DNA of 64,000 bases, taken from positions 1,339,809-1,403,808 of the forward strand of contig CAJINV010000002.1 of assembly GCA_905178155.1 (NCBI GenBank). The letters are read 5' to 3'. Below the pieces are notes generated by a model, which saw only the letters and a program-made list of their open reading frames with translations, was not told the DNA's origin and searched no databases. This document shows, piece after piece, positions 1 through 11,700 of the stretch (its first letter is position 1; the number at the start of each line of letters is the position of its first letter). This stretch comes from Amoebophrya sp. A120 (Eukaryota; Sar; Dinophyceae; Syndiniales; Amoebophryaceae). The translations under genes were made by a program, and so were the position numbers.

Positions 1-239
1 GCCCTGCCGCCTCTTTTGGAGGCATGATTGCATCCCGAGAGAGACAACCAAACTCTCATCCTGCTCGTAGCCGACTACTCTACAGAGGACATGCATTTTC
101 CCAGGTGTTAACCGGATCGACGAGGATGTTCCGCCAGTGCACGAATAAATATTTTTGAGCCTGCCTGGATCATTCAATATTACGACCCCTGATGTCGTGC
201 ATACGGCTACGTGCTAAAGTTGAAAGTGTAACTGCAAGA

Positions 240-1260
240 AGCTGAAGCAGGATATTGCGCTAGTTTTTCTTTTATACATAGACGAATTCAGAGCAACTCC
301 CTCAACCAACGAGTCATCACATGTTATTCATACCCCGCTCTCACACGACCCACAGATCAATGGTGCGTCCATCATGGAAACTTAAACTAGGTTTTTGCGG
401 CGACGCTAAACAAGCAAAACGCTCTCCCTTTTTGTTTTTTATATTCATTCAATTGCGCCGAGCTAAACATAGTATGCACTTCTTCTACGAGAATCAACTG
501 CTGCACTTTTTACGTCGTAACACCATGGAAACGAAAACAAATAACCCGGCACGCAGCCTTAGTTGGTGTAAGTAGGTACATGACTAAGCCGCACGCCCAT
601 GGAGCACGAGCACGACGCAGAAGCCGCTTGCTCCTTCTGGTAGTAAGCACGAGGAAACAAAGGCTATGCAGCGGCAGCCACGGAAAGGCCCGCCCGGGAC
701 GCACCGATGGCGCCAAGTAGACACACCGCGCCCCATCCCCCTGCCGGGCCGACATTGAGTAGCGCGGCGGGCGGAGAAATCAATGCAACTGCCGGCCGCA
801 GATGAGGGGGTCGCGCCCCCATGGCCGGTGCGGAGGGGCACATCAAGGGCCGCCGAGCGGCACACAGGCCACACGGCGGGCCCCGCGCACCCCGCGCAAT
901 CGCCCCGCTAAAATCGCGGGGGGGGCGAGCGTGGCAATGGGGCGCGCACGCCGCGCGCCCCGGCGGGTGTGGGCCACGATAAGAGAGGGCGGGCAGGGAG
1001 GCGCTTCCCGAAAAGCAATCCAAGCACGCGGAAGAGCGGCCGGCCCCCATACCGCAAACGGGTCCCGGTCCAGTAGACTAAAATGCGGGAGATGTCGTCC
1101 GCGGCCAGCTTTCCGCTTGCTCGATTCTCCGCCGCGCTGTGCTTCCGGTCCAGCGCGTTCGCCCGAATCATGTGGCCCGCGAAGGTCATGGTAGAGGATT
1201 CAAACCGTCGACGCACCGGGCCCCGCGGCCGCGGGGAGGAGACTGAAGCACTCCTGGCGC
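240..1260. repeat. Diverged tandem duplicate, copy 1
   Basis: This copy shares ordered landmarks with 1370-2270. They are a 'GATATYGCGCTAGTTTT' block (251 and 1381), 'ACTCCCTCAAC', 'CACGACCCACAGATCAATGG' (about 345 and 1493), 'GAAAACAAA', 'AACCCGGC', 'GGCCGCACGCCCA'-like sequence, then a GC-rich island containing 'GGGCGGAGAAATSCA'. The offset is about 1.13-1.15 kb. Divergence is substantial, so the duplication is old. It looks like a dispersed element with an AT-balanced head and a GC-rich body. Confidence 0.65.
1073..1165 (-). pseudogene. Fragment homologous to exon 3 of the 8727-12961 gene
   Basis: Translated on the minus strand, this 31-codon stretch resembles residues encoded at 9531-9614. 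Shared residues run R-x-N-A-[LI]-D-R-K-x-S-x-A-E-x-R-A-x-G, followed by A-D, S-x-I-L, giving about 18 identities of 31 with one gap. At DNA level the two stretches also look alike, though GC is higher here. The reading frame decays on both sides into GC-rich island sequence. It could be a captured gene fragment, a decayed paralogue, or a short exon of an unrecognised gene. The similarity is seen by eye and has no statistical score. Confidence 0.45.
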
Positions 1261-1369
1261 CTCTTCCACCATGATGTCACGACCCCTCATTGAGTATACT
1301 GGTAAGCGATGTGCGCATTGTCAGAGGTACGGGTAAGTGCCACCACCGTTGAACATGAAAATGCCAGAA

Positions 1370-2270
1370 ACGGAGACAGGATATCGCGCTAGTTTTATTT
1401 TACGTAGACGAACTCAGAGAAACTCCCTCAACGAATGAACAATAACAAACTGACACGACGTCACATGTTATGCTGCATATCCCGCTCTCACACGACCCAC
1501 AGATCAATGGCGTCTTCATCATTGAAACTCGTTCTTTGAATAGACATCGACGAAGCAGGACGCCCTCTTCAACCTACCGCGTTGTAGACATGTTGCTGCT
1601 CTCGTTACGAAGCATGGAAGCGAAAACAAAGAACCCGGCGTCAGGCATTTGTTGGTCTGACTGGCGTCGGCGACTAAGGCCGCACGCCCATCCCCTTCCC
1701 CATGGCTAGAGCACGGGCAGGACATAAACACATCTTCCCTCAGCAACACGAGCAACCGAACAAATCCTGCACAGCGGCAACCGCGGGGCGGATCGCTCGG
1801 CGCGCAGCGGTGGGACCAAGACGCAACGCGCCACACCATTCTGCAAGGCCGGCAATGGCCGGCGCGGGGGGCGGAGAAATGCATTCTCTCACCTGGCGCC
1901 CACCGAGGGGGCCTCGTGTTCGTGCCCGGTGAGGAACGAAGAGCACCATACGGGAGGGCCGGCGGCAAACAGGCCACGGCCCCGCCTATGCCTCAGGCAG
2001 CCTCGCGCCAAGCAACGAAAAGCCCGCGCGCGGCAATGGGGCGCGCGCCCCGCGGGGCCCACCGGGTGGGCGCCAAAGCAATAGAGGGCGGGAGGGCCGG
2101 CCCCGGCTGGCGCGCCTGCTGGAAAAGCGGGCGGCTGGATTATTGGCCGGCCCTGACAACACCGCGACGGAAATAATGCCCGGCCCTGATGACGCCGCGC
2201 CAGCAGGAAGGATATGTGGTTGATCTGCGATGGCCCAAAACGACGGGCGCCGCCTTGGCAATAGCAACCG
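1370..2270. repeat. Diverged tandem duplicate, copy 2
   Basis: This is the second copy of the unit described at 240-1260, with the same order of short conserved blocks followed by its own GC-rich body. No transposase-like reading frame or clear terminal repeats were found in either copy. Confidence 0.65.
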
Positions 2271-4688
2271 GACTTTGCTGCTGCGGGGCCGCTACTGCTA
2301 CGCCGGGCATGGGTACATCCATGCTGGCCAGCGGTGCGTCCGTGCTGGCCAATCCATCAAACGCGAGAAAGCATAGCTGTTCGCACGCCAGGCCGTCCTC
2401 AACCTCTTCATCACGTAGGACTATTACTAAATAATGGACTTCTACTTGATTTCGCTAGGAGGTGCTCAAAACATCCAAGAAGCGGACGCCATCCACTCTC
2501 TGATGCTCGAAAAGATCGACACCCCCTCCGCTGATCTAACTCAAACTCGAAGTAGCTTCTCAATACACTATATTACTTCAGATAGGGAATTTTCCCATCG
2601 ACGTGCAGAAGGTCAGCAAGTGCGCGATGCAAAAGCAAATCGCTCTCGCTGCTCGGCGGGGGTCGCTACCGAAGGTAAAAAACAGAACTCCGGAATACCT
2701 CCATGCCAAAATGACGCACCATGCGAAGCGAGAAAGCAAAGACAAAGCAATTGTTTGAGAGCCACTGCTATCACCCCCGCTCATGCAGGCAATAGATAGG
2801 CCCATTCTTCTACAGCTGCGCCAACGAGCCATGCTCATGCCACATTATCATGAATTTCGGCAGTGCGCTGACATGATCACGCCGCTAACGCGAGGCCAAA
2901 CGAAACACACAAGGCGCTACAGAGGCGGATGGCAAAGAGGTTAGACCAAGGTGGGCCAAAGCCACCAAACGCGCCGCCGCATCTATCGGGCAGGGAACAG
3001 ATGCGAGGCGTGCGCCGCGCATGGCCGCGTCGTGGAACGAGGAGTCCGGGGCCAAAACATACTCGGCCGCCCGGCCGGCGGGGGGCCGCCATGGCCGGCG
3101 GGGCGGGGAGGCCCCGGCTGGCAGGGTAGACGGACAGAAAGGCAAGCACGGGCGGGCCAGAGACTCGGCGGGCGCGGTTTTTTTGCCTCGCTTCTTGCAT
3201 GGGCTGCCGCGGCGCGCTTTGAGCATGTTGCAAAACATTTTTGAAACGTTGCGCAACACGCAAAAAAGCGGCGTCTTGGCGCCCGGCACTGGCGCTCCTA
3301 CGGCTTGCAATTCCTCGCCCGGGTCGCCGTGACATCTTCTTCACCGCGCCTACTGCTCCGCCGGCAAACTTACCCGACGGAGCAGTTTGGTGGCGTCGCG
3401 GCTTGAAAGCCCTGCGCAAACCATCTTGATCCGGATTTTTGCGGGCCCTGGCGACTTGCCCTACTTCTGTATGATAGACTTTTATTCTAAATATCAAATG
3501 ACCGCAACGTTGTCGTGTACTATTACTTCTCTAAATTCCCACGGCGCATAGTCGTTGTTATCTCGTCGCAGTTCCCTCTTCACCTTCAACACTCTCCCCG
3601 CTCGCTCCGTCAAGAGTAGGATTTTTTATTTTTTCCTCGCTCTTCATGCATCTCGATATGGGAGAATAAGCATAGTCACATATTACTGTGCTACCCATCG
3701 TTTATTGGTACTACTGTGGCGCGTGTCGCCCTGCCTTTCCACTGGGACACTACATCTGTCGTTTTTCATTTTCTTCGGAGTCGCCACGTGATCATGACTT
3801 GATGGCCAGGGAGACGCCGAGACCTGCTTCGGGCGGATTCCAATCATCCTCCTCTCGGTCAGGGTCCGTCGTCTGGTATGCAGAAAAAAAACCCATCCCA
3901 GTCTTCTATCGCGTCTGCAAAAACATAAAGACCGCGTATGTGTATGAATGCTGGAATTATGTTCCTTTCTGCGGAACCAGTATCACTTCTGCAGAAAGCT
4001 GACATGCACAGGAGAACTTAGGATGGGTTTTTCTCATTGGATATTCGTCGTTTGAATAAATTTTCATTTTTGTCGAATAATTTCTAAATTTTAATGGTAT
4101 CTGTGCTATTCGGCTTCTCACGTTTCGGTGCCTCCAGGTCTCGATATTCCGCGGTTTTCGCTGCACCACCTGGATTCGCACAAAAAAATTAGGAGGCTGA
4201 GTCGTCGGTGAAAAAAAGCAGCGAGAACTGGCAGCCGTAAGTTCTAGTTGTGGTTTTTCGTCTACTTGCCTGTGCAAATAAAACAAGTAGAAGTAGTACA
4301 CAGTCGAAAACTCGACTCAAACAACCAAAAGAGGAACAGGGGCAAAGCAATTTCTAAAACTAAATCTCCGGTCTTCAAGAGAGCAAGCAACTAATAGATT
4401 TTATTTCGCTTCAAAAGTGGTTTCAAAATTTAAAGTATCAAACTAAAATCAATTCAATCAATCCTGACTTCAAAGAGCAGTAAATTGCAAACGATCATCA
4501 ACAAAAGGGAAAGACACGACATTTCTAGTAAGGAAAGGCTCGTTTTGATGTATTTTTTTCTTTATGTTGAAACGTTCTGAACCACAAGGGTCATTGACAA
4601 GTTCATTGTTTAATATGGAAACAAAAAAAGTTCACTATGTGTAAAAAGTTAGTGTCATTTTGTTTTTGTATTGCGAGAAAAAGAAGAT

Positions 4689-7458
4689 TTACAACGACAT
4701 CTCCCCTGTCGAGATTTCTCCCCTCTCGACGTCGGTGAGAGGGGGCCGAGACACCTCTATCGAAAGGAAAAATCCCCCCTCCCCATATCGAAAACGAAAT
4801 TTGTGATGCTGTATTTGAGGTCACAAATCGATTTGTCATGCTAGAAGGCCAAGAGCCGCAGTCGTTGCCTCGTTTGCAGACAATTTGTCATGCTGTTTCC
4901 CACTCTCAGATGCCTCCTCTCATGCTGAAGATGCAAGGCTTCGCCACGCCACCTAGCACTACAGTCCGCATCTTTTCCCGTGTAGCATGACAAAGCTGAT
5001 TTGTGACAACAAATCTGCCTTACAGATTTCCGTTTTGATATGGGGAGGGGGGATTTTTCCTTTTGATAACCTCCGACTCTTCTTCAGGCTCCTGTTCCGA
5101 CTCCTCTTCAGGCTATGCATCGCAAATATCGATCTAGGTTTCTTGGAAGACTGCGAGTTTGACATGCTAATTCTGTAGCGAGCAGAAATCTGTATTGCAG
5201 CAGTGCGAAACGCTGCCGACCCTTTTTCTACGACACGATGAATCTCGGATTTCTCATGCGTGGCTGGCATTGATAAACCTACCTCGCGGAACCTGTAATG
5301 CTCTGCGTGCATTTCGGACTACCTGATTTCTGTTCCAGGACATGCATGGCAGGCAAGTGCACTCTTCCGGACTCAGACATATTTGCATCCACCTGATAGC
5401 AAATGCATGATTTCGGTCGCCCCTGCCGCCGGCGCAGCTGCAGAGACGGAAAAAGAGGACGATGAGCTTGAGGAACCGCCGCCAATACCCAAACCGTTAC
5501 TCAAGTCGCTGTGTCCCCGCTGCCTGTAATGGATCATTGTCAAAAATTTCTTGTTTTGTAAATCAGTTTGTATCAGGTTTTGTATGAGCCCTGCGAACAA
5601 AAAATTATCATTCATGCAATCACTGGCACTCCCACTCCTACCTATTTACACCCAGTCGTCCATAATCCGCATGACAAAAACCATCGTTGTAGTTATTCTT
5701 ATTTACCTGGCCGGAAAGCCGGACTCGTGGGTTTTGTCGAAGGGTTTCCGCGGGGAGGATTTCCGGGAAGAGGAGGCGTGATTCATCCCCTTGTGGTCGA
5801 ACTTCTTGTAGTCCACCGTTTTAATCTGCTTCTGCTTCGCCCCGGCAGCCATCAGACTGGTGTTCAGCAAGATCCGCTCGCACATCTGCGAGATGGGCTT
5901 CAGGTGCTCCTTGAGCGACTCGTCGAACACCTGCTTGTTCTGCTGTGCCAGATCTTGTATGGCTTGCAAATATGCCTGGGTCTGGGAACTTGTGATGCAA
6001 GGGAGGGAATCGGGAGCGCACTGTCATGCACATGCGCTGGCAAGCATGACAAGTTTTTCCATGGTTTTCAGTTGCGTACTCTGCATAAGTAGCAGCGTTT
6101 TTGCATGACAGGCAAGAGGAGCTCAGTGCGGCCACGCAATACAGAGCTCATAGTTATGTCAGACTAGCATGACAAATTTCGCAACCTCCCAGACCCAGAC
6201 ATATTTGCATTCGATATCTTGCATCTTCTGGCTGAACACCTCGGAAAGCAGGTTCGTACTCGTCTCCTGACCCTGGGACAGGTTAGCGACGCCGCGCTCT
6301 AAGTTCGTCACAGTGTTCATGCCGGTCTGCAGCACGTTGCCCAACCGGTGCATCTCGCCCGTCAGGGAAGAGCCAGCCTGCGGTTTTTTCTTTAATATTG
6401 CAGCTGTGATTATTTCTGCATGGTCGTGAAGATACATGAACATTATGAAAAACTTTCCAAAACACCTGAAAGACGAAAGAATGTTGCCATGCATCGAAAA
6501 ATAGTCATAACATAGATACCGGTGCCGCCCCGGCATTAATGCGCATGTATCCCGTATTACCGCGGGACGCCAATTGCGCGGGGTTGTGCGCATAGGTCAC
6601 CGGTGCAGAAGCAGTAACAGTAGTAGTTGTGGTCGAAGGGGTACTAGTCGACGAGGATGTTGGTGCCGCACTAGTCGTGACAACCCGCTGGGAAGTACCA
6701 GATGTAGATGATGGCGTCGTACTAGTGGTCGGAATCGTATTAGATGAAGTCGCGCTCTTTGCGCCTGCACTCGTATAATTACCTGCCAACTGCCTGCTGG
6801 CCTGGTGGATCTGCTGTGCCAACGAGCGATTGTTCCCGGAGGTCTGCGGTCGTTCCACGGCCGGCGCGCTACGGACCACAACTTCCGCTGGCGAAGCAGC
6901 ATCGCCCATCACGGTGTCGCCTTGCGCGTCGGTACTGTTCATCGCATTTTGCTGCTGCTGCTGCTGCTGCTGCACGACGACGCGCGCAGCAGGAGCCACC
7001 GCTCCTGCCGGTGCGGGGGCCGGCGGGGTAACCGCCGGGACGATCAATTTCTTCACTTTCACCACACTTTTCCCCAGCTGCACCACCTCCTTCGAGAACG
7101 GATCATCTCCTTTTTCAACGACGGTCGGCGCCAGTTGCACGGGGTGTCGATCCTGCTGCACCACTGGGGTTTGCGCGGCCCGCGACGAGGCTTGTTGCAC
7201 CAGAGCGACCCTACCGCCAGCCGGCTGATGTACTAGTTGTCCACCCGCGACGAGATTGTTGCCGCCGAACCCGAGGAGATCGACTTGCGCGGGGCTGCGA
7301 GCGGTGGCAGTCCCGTTCGGTCTGGTACTGAAAGTCGGCGCCGCAGTCCGATTTTTGCTGAACGCCCCGTAGAAGCCGAAATTACTGCTGGTTGTGGACG
7401 CTAACGATGACGTCCGGGAGGACCACGGGTTTCCGTAGTTTGGGTTTCCGTTTTGCAT
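4689..7458 (-). CDS. Low-complexity/coiled-coil protein, six exons
   Basis: I do not recognise the family. Exons on the minus strand are 7458-6520, 6377-6217, 5952-5707, 5523-5393, 5105-5071 and 4754-4689. All join in one frame to a TAA stop, about 520 residues in all. Residues 1-313 are disordered, rich in S, T, A, P, Q and V, with a poly-Q run (6952-6974) and an FG/GF-poor N terminus. Exons 2-3 encode a helical, probably coiled-coil region with regularly spaced L, V and M. The tail is S/G-rich, then acidic with E/S repeats. Introns 1 (6378-6519), 3 (5524-5706), 4 (5106-5392, a decayed family A introner) and 5 (family D introner) are GT-AG. Intron 2 is a family A introner without GT-AG. The start is the first ATG of a long open exon. 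Confidence 0.75.
4758..5069. mobile_element. Introner element, family D
   Basis: The termini form an inverted repeat of about 38 bp around AAGGAAAAATCCCCCCTCCC, starting TATCGAAAGG on the left and ending CTTTTGATA on the right. It is flanked by the 5-bp direct repeat ACCTC. On the minus strand the duplicated GAGGT supplies a donor (GAG|GTTATC) and an acceptor (ATAGAG|GTG). A canonical GT-AG intron (4755-5070) therefore joins exon 5 to the last exon in frame. The core carries TTTGTSATGC motifs. It is the only family D copy seen. Confidence 0.85.
5106..5392. mobile_element. Decayed introner, family A
   Basis: Degenerate family A termini are visible: GCAAATATCGATCTAGG near 5125 on the left and CGGACTCAGACATATTTGCA near 5367-5386 on the right. 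Inside are GACATGC and CATGGCAGGCAAG blocks shared with other A copies. No target duplication survives. The intron now reads CAG|GTGGAT...CTGAAG|AGG, a conventional GT-AG pair that keeps frame. This suggests ageing introners drift to canonical splice sites. Confidence 0.65.
5958..6216. mobile_element. Introner element, family A
   Basis: The 259-bp element is bounded by TATGGCTTGCAAATATGCCT and the inverted ...CAGACATATTTGCATTCGATA. Its 5-bp target duplication is TCTTG (5953-5957 and 6217-6221). Removing the element plus one repeat rejoins the coding frame (M-Q-D-L-A-Q). No GT is available at the 5' border. Confidence 0.85.
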
Positions 7459-8726
7459 TTTCGATGCAACCTCGTCGTCGCTGCTCAGGTAGGCAGTACT
7501 TCCTCGTTTCTTCGCGTATCAGAGGGTAGTAGTTTCACTTTTATTTCTAAAGTCTTGTTTGGGGTAGATTGTCTATTTCGCCTGGTGGGGTTGCCTTTAT
7601 TACTCTCCTGCAAGCCCTACTGTGTGGAACGATTCTTCATAGGTTTCGGTTGTAGTCAGACTTTCGACAAATTTGAAGAAAAGGAAGACGGTCACGAGTT
7701 TGCAATTTTTCCATAATTTGCCTACCCTTCTCCAAGAAACTGAAACTCTCGATTTTGAAGCAAAAAAACCACGACAGTCTGCAAGGAAGTAGTCGCTCGT
7801 CGCCCGGCCGATGATTCGTAAATTTTTGCGACAACTCCTCGAAAGTTTGGCGATGGAGGTGCTTCACTTGTACTAGATGACCTTCAGATCGAAAAAACAA
7901 ACCGATACGAAGCGTAGACCCAGTGTGTTATAGCCACTTGAAAAAAATGGTGACCGGAACGTAACAATAGACATACCTTATTTGCATTTTTCCACAGGAA
8001 GAGGTGGTGCCTGGCGCTTGGGCTACTAGAAGATTTAGTACTACTTTGCAAGATAGAATCTTTCTGCGCTGCATATTCTTGCCATAGAAGAACGCGACCT
8101 CGTCATGCAAGTGGGTGCAGCCACGTCTTTCTATTCTTGGTGCTCTCATCTTCTAGTTCTGTTGCGTAGCAGCTTCGTTAGTGGTTTGCAAAAAATTCAG
8201 TGGTCATAAACTCAAAGAGTCAGCAGCAATCTGGAGATAAGTGGTTCTATTCCAACTCCCCCACCATCGCACCGAAGCTCCCCCTTGTGCTCCAAATCCA
8301 ACACCCGCGACTCCAAACCATCTCCTCGTAGATACTTACCGCCGACTCGCGAAACCCAGGCTTCTTTCCCGGGTAGAAGTAGTTCATTCTGCTCTTGGAT
8401 GAGGTAGAAGTTCATTCTAAAGTTCGTACAGTTGGTTCAGGTCGTTTTTCCGCAAAACCAGAAACCCAAAATCGTTACCGTTCATTCATCTTCCGCAATG
8501 GTAGTATTCCGTAGTTACTACCATCGTGAACGATCAAAATTACAACGATGTAAAACTCCATTCCAAATTTCGTCAACATTCATCTTCCAGCACACTCGAT
8601 TATTCGCTGTTTTTTGGTCTCGCTTTCCGTTGACATATCAATCGCACACAAGAAAGTTCTGCTTCGAAGAAAATTTTCATCCCCTTCCGGTTAATACTGT
8701 ATCCTTGTTTATGTTTTCCCTCATGG
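7459..8726. other. Intergenic spacer
   Basis: This spacer separates the stop of the 8727-12961 gene from the start of the 4689-7458 gene. It is AT-leaning with only short, composition-poor frames. I see no RNA gene, introner terminus or repeat. Confidence 0.5.
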
Positions 8727-11700
8727 TTACAAAGTGTTCATGGCTCGTTCATGCCGGGCGGTGGCCGTGGAGGTGGATCCAGCATCAGTATCACTGGCGG
8801 AAGTAGAAGTCGCAGGTCCGGCAGCTTCTCGGGCAGTAGTACTTGTGGTATTGACGGCATCTGCGGTCGTAGCTGCGTCGGTTGCAGAAGTAGATGATGT
8901 GATCGTCGGGTGATTAGTTTCTTGTTCAGTTTGCGTGCTGCCAGAGTTTGATGTGGTCTGCAGATTTTTCGATTGGGTAGTTGTTACCGTGCTTGTCCGG
9001 ATACTGCAACGACACCAAATGTTTGACGACTGCCGTACGTATTTCATGACAAACCCCACGTCTTTTGGGTGGTAAGGCGGCTTGATAGTCCCCGTTCGTT
9101 CACAGTACTTTTCTTCGTTCACCTTTTCGCACTTCCCCCTGCGGGCGATCCCCGGCTTTTCCAGAAACTCCAGCCGTTCCAACCCCTTCTTCACCAACTT
9201 CAGTCCCAAAACGTTCTGGAAATTTGCTAGCACTTCTGGTCGGACGAAAGAGCTCGCTGCCGGAGAAGTTGTTTCACTTTTGCTGATCTTGTCACCTCCT
9301 TCCGCTCCCTCACTGCTCGCTCGCGGGTACGCGAGGGCAACTCCAGCGTCCTCGTCCAGACGGTATGCGAGGTGCTGCTCCGCAAACCGCTGTACCGCGA
9401 ACAACGCCAGGTTTCTTCCGAGGACTAGGTCTACTTCGGACTTCATTTCGCCGTCATGCGTCTCTCTACTAGCAGCACCAGCAGCCTCCTTCCGGAGGAT
9501 AAAGTGGTTCAAAAACTGTCCAAAGTCGTACAGGATTTTGGAGAAATCAGCCACGACCTGTCCTTCTGCCCGGTGCTCCGCCAGACTCTGCTTGCGGTCG
9601 ATGGCGTTGACCCGCTTCATCAGCGATTTGCACACTGCGAGGTCAAACTGCTTTAGATTTTCCTCGTTGAGAAACTCCTGCATCACGAATTCCAGGAGTT
9701 GTGCCTCAATCGGCGGAAAAACGGCAATCAGGCTCTGCCAGTCCGCCACTTTCGCAAACTCCCCGAACATATCAAGTGCAAAAATGTCTGGGTCTGGAAA
9801 AGTGATGTAAACTTGTCATGCAGATTTTCGATCGCCTATGAGGTCTGGAATGCGGGACTTAGCATGACAGACTCTGCGAGGTCTCTGCCAAACAATGCCA
9901 TACCTATCCTGCATGAGAAACTCCATTCTAACTTGCTCAAAAGTGGACAGCTTTTGGTAATCTTCACGTAACACAGATTTTTACATGATTCAGATTTACC
10001 ATGACAAGTTGCCCTTGCCACCATCCAGACCCAGACATTTTTGCATTTGATAGAACATCCGCTGGATCGCCCGCCAGGCGGTGTCCGGCGTTTTGCGCTC
10101 GGAGTACCAGCGGTAGAAAACGGCCCAGAGTTGCGGCCCGAGCGTGGACAGAAGAAGATCTTCCTTCCGCAGGAGGCGCAAATGCTGCTGTAGCTCTTCG
10201 ACCGTGTAGGTCAGCTTCCCGTGGGGCGTCGTGGTCAAAACCTGCAGTGTCTTCCCGAGCAACTCGAACAAGCAGGTCAGGAAAATTTTCTGCTGCGGCA
10301 GGAGCAAGTAGAAATTCTTGTCCAGCAACGTTGTTGGTGGTTTTTCGAATGGTGTTCCGGATGATCCAGAGGACGAGGATCCCGGCCCGGCTGTTATTTC
10401 TGCGGGTTGTTCTTGGTTGTTGAAAAAATCCACCAATGTCTTGCAGACAAATGCGATCACACGGTGTGCCGGCTTGTTGACTTCTGCATTTTCCTGCTGC
10501 AAGAGCAGCGGCAGAAGCATCAAGATACAACGCGTTGGCGCTCCGGGATCGAGAGTAGAGTTTATTTCCTGATCTTGCTCCGCACCTACAACATTGCAGG
10601 CGCTTGTCAAACAGTTGAGAAGAAACTCCAATACGTTCGTGTGCTGATCAAAATCCGCCAGGATCTGCACGGCCCTCTTTTTTGCTGTCATCTCACTGCA
10701 GAAGTAGTACAGGTTATTCGCTGATTCCAAAACCCGCTCGACCAGCCGCAAAACTGGCTCGTGGGACCAGGAGGTAGTGGTAGTTTCTTCGAAGATGGAT
10801 GAAGTGCTAGCAGTACGATCTGCCCCTTCTGCCGTAGTGCTACTCGTCCTCGTCCTTGTCGTTTCACTTCCAGCAACTCGCAAGAGCGGCTTCAGCCAGG
10901 TGTAAAAGTGGTCTTTCACAAAGGCTGCGAACTCCTCTCCCCTGGAATCGTAGTCGAACTCGTGGCTGGTATACTTTGCAATCTCCTCGTGCACCCGCAC
11001 GAACGTCGGTCGCAGCCGTTTTGGTTCGCGAGTTATCTTTCCGCCGTTCACCATTACCAGACTTCTGATGCGCCCGAACAACAGGACGAGAACGACGTCG
11101 AGCACCCCGGTTTTCCCCAGCAACTCCAATGTGATGCTCTGCAGAATCGCTGCCCCGTAGGCCTTCCGGTAGAACTCGAGGTAACAAAACCCTTCTTCTG
11201 CGGTGCCACGGAGGATAAACTGCAACACCCCCATCAAACCCGAGACCGTCAATACTCCGCCGTATTGGAGGTCCGCAATTGTATGCAATGCAAAAGCATC
11301 GTACTCGTATAAATTGCATCACAAATTAGCCCAGCATTACAAATTGAATTTGTAATGCTGATTTACCTTGAGAAGGCCTAGGACATTTGTAATGCATAAA
11401 TGCAATTTTTACTACGAGTACGATACTTTTGCAGAGGATAAATTGTGATGCTCTGCAACTCGCCAACCAACAGCTCGATCAACTCGGCGTAGAAGACATT
11501 GGGCCAGCACTCGATGAGGATCTCCGCTGCGTTTTTGCTTCGTCTCCACACCAGGTTCTGCGACACGCCCTCCATTTCGTCGTAATACCGCCAAGGCAGG
11601 ACCAGGTAACGGGGGCTGTTGTTCCCCGGAGTTTTGCTTTCCACTGCTCCCTGTGGACGAACGCGTTTTTTCGCGTTCGGCTCTTCCTTCTCATCCCAAA

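Larger units (their letters stand above)
1..4688. other. Gene-free left arm
   Basis: I find no convincing gene here. The stretch alternates between moderate-GC sequence and three GC-rich islands (about 600-1260, 1690-2270 and 2880-3430). It ends in AT-rich DNA (about 3500-4680) that is probably the 3' flank of the minus-strand gene ending at 4689. Open frames inside the GC islands exist on both strands and look like composition artefacts. Confidence 0.6.

Noticed and set aside
802-1194. Long open frames in GC-rich islands, also at 26,000-26,700, 31,500-32,530, 54,060-55,108 and 62,580-63,320
   Set aside because: Overlapping frames are open on both strands in several phases, rich in R, P, G and A, as expected from GC-rich DNA with few stop codons. 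No conserved motif or splice logic supports them.
1197-1215. GGTTTGAATCC-like sequence on the minus strand, reminiscent of a tRNA T-arm
   Set aside because: No acceptor stem, D-arm or anticodon arm can be folded at the right spacing.
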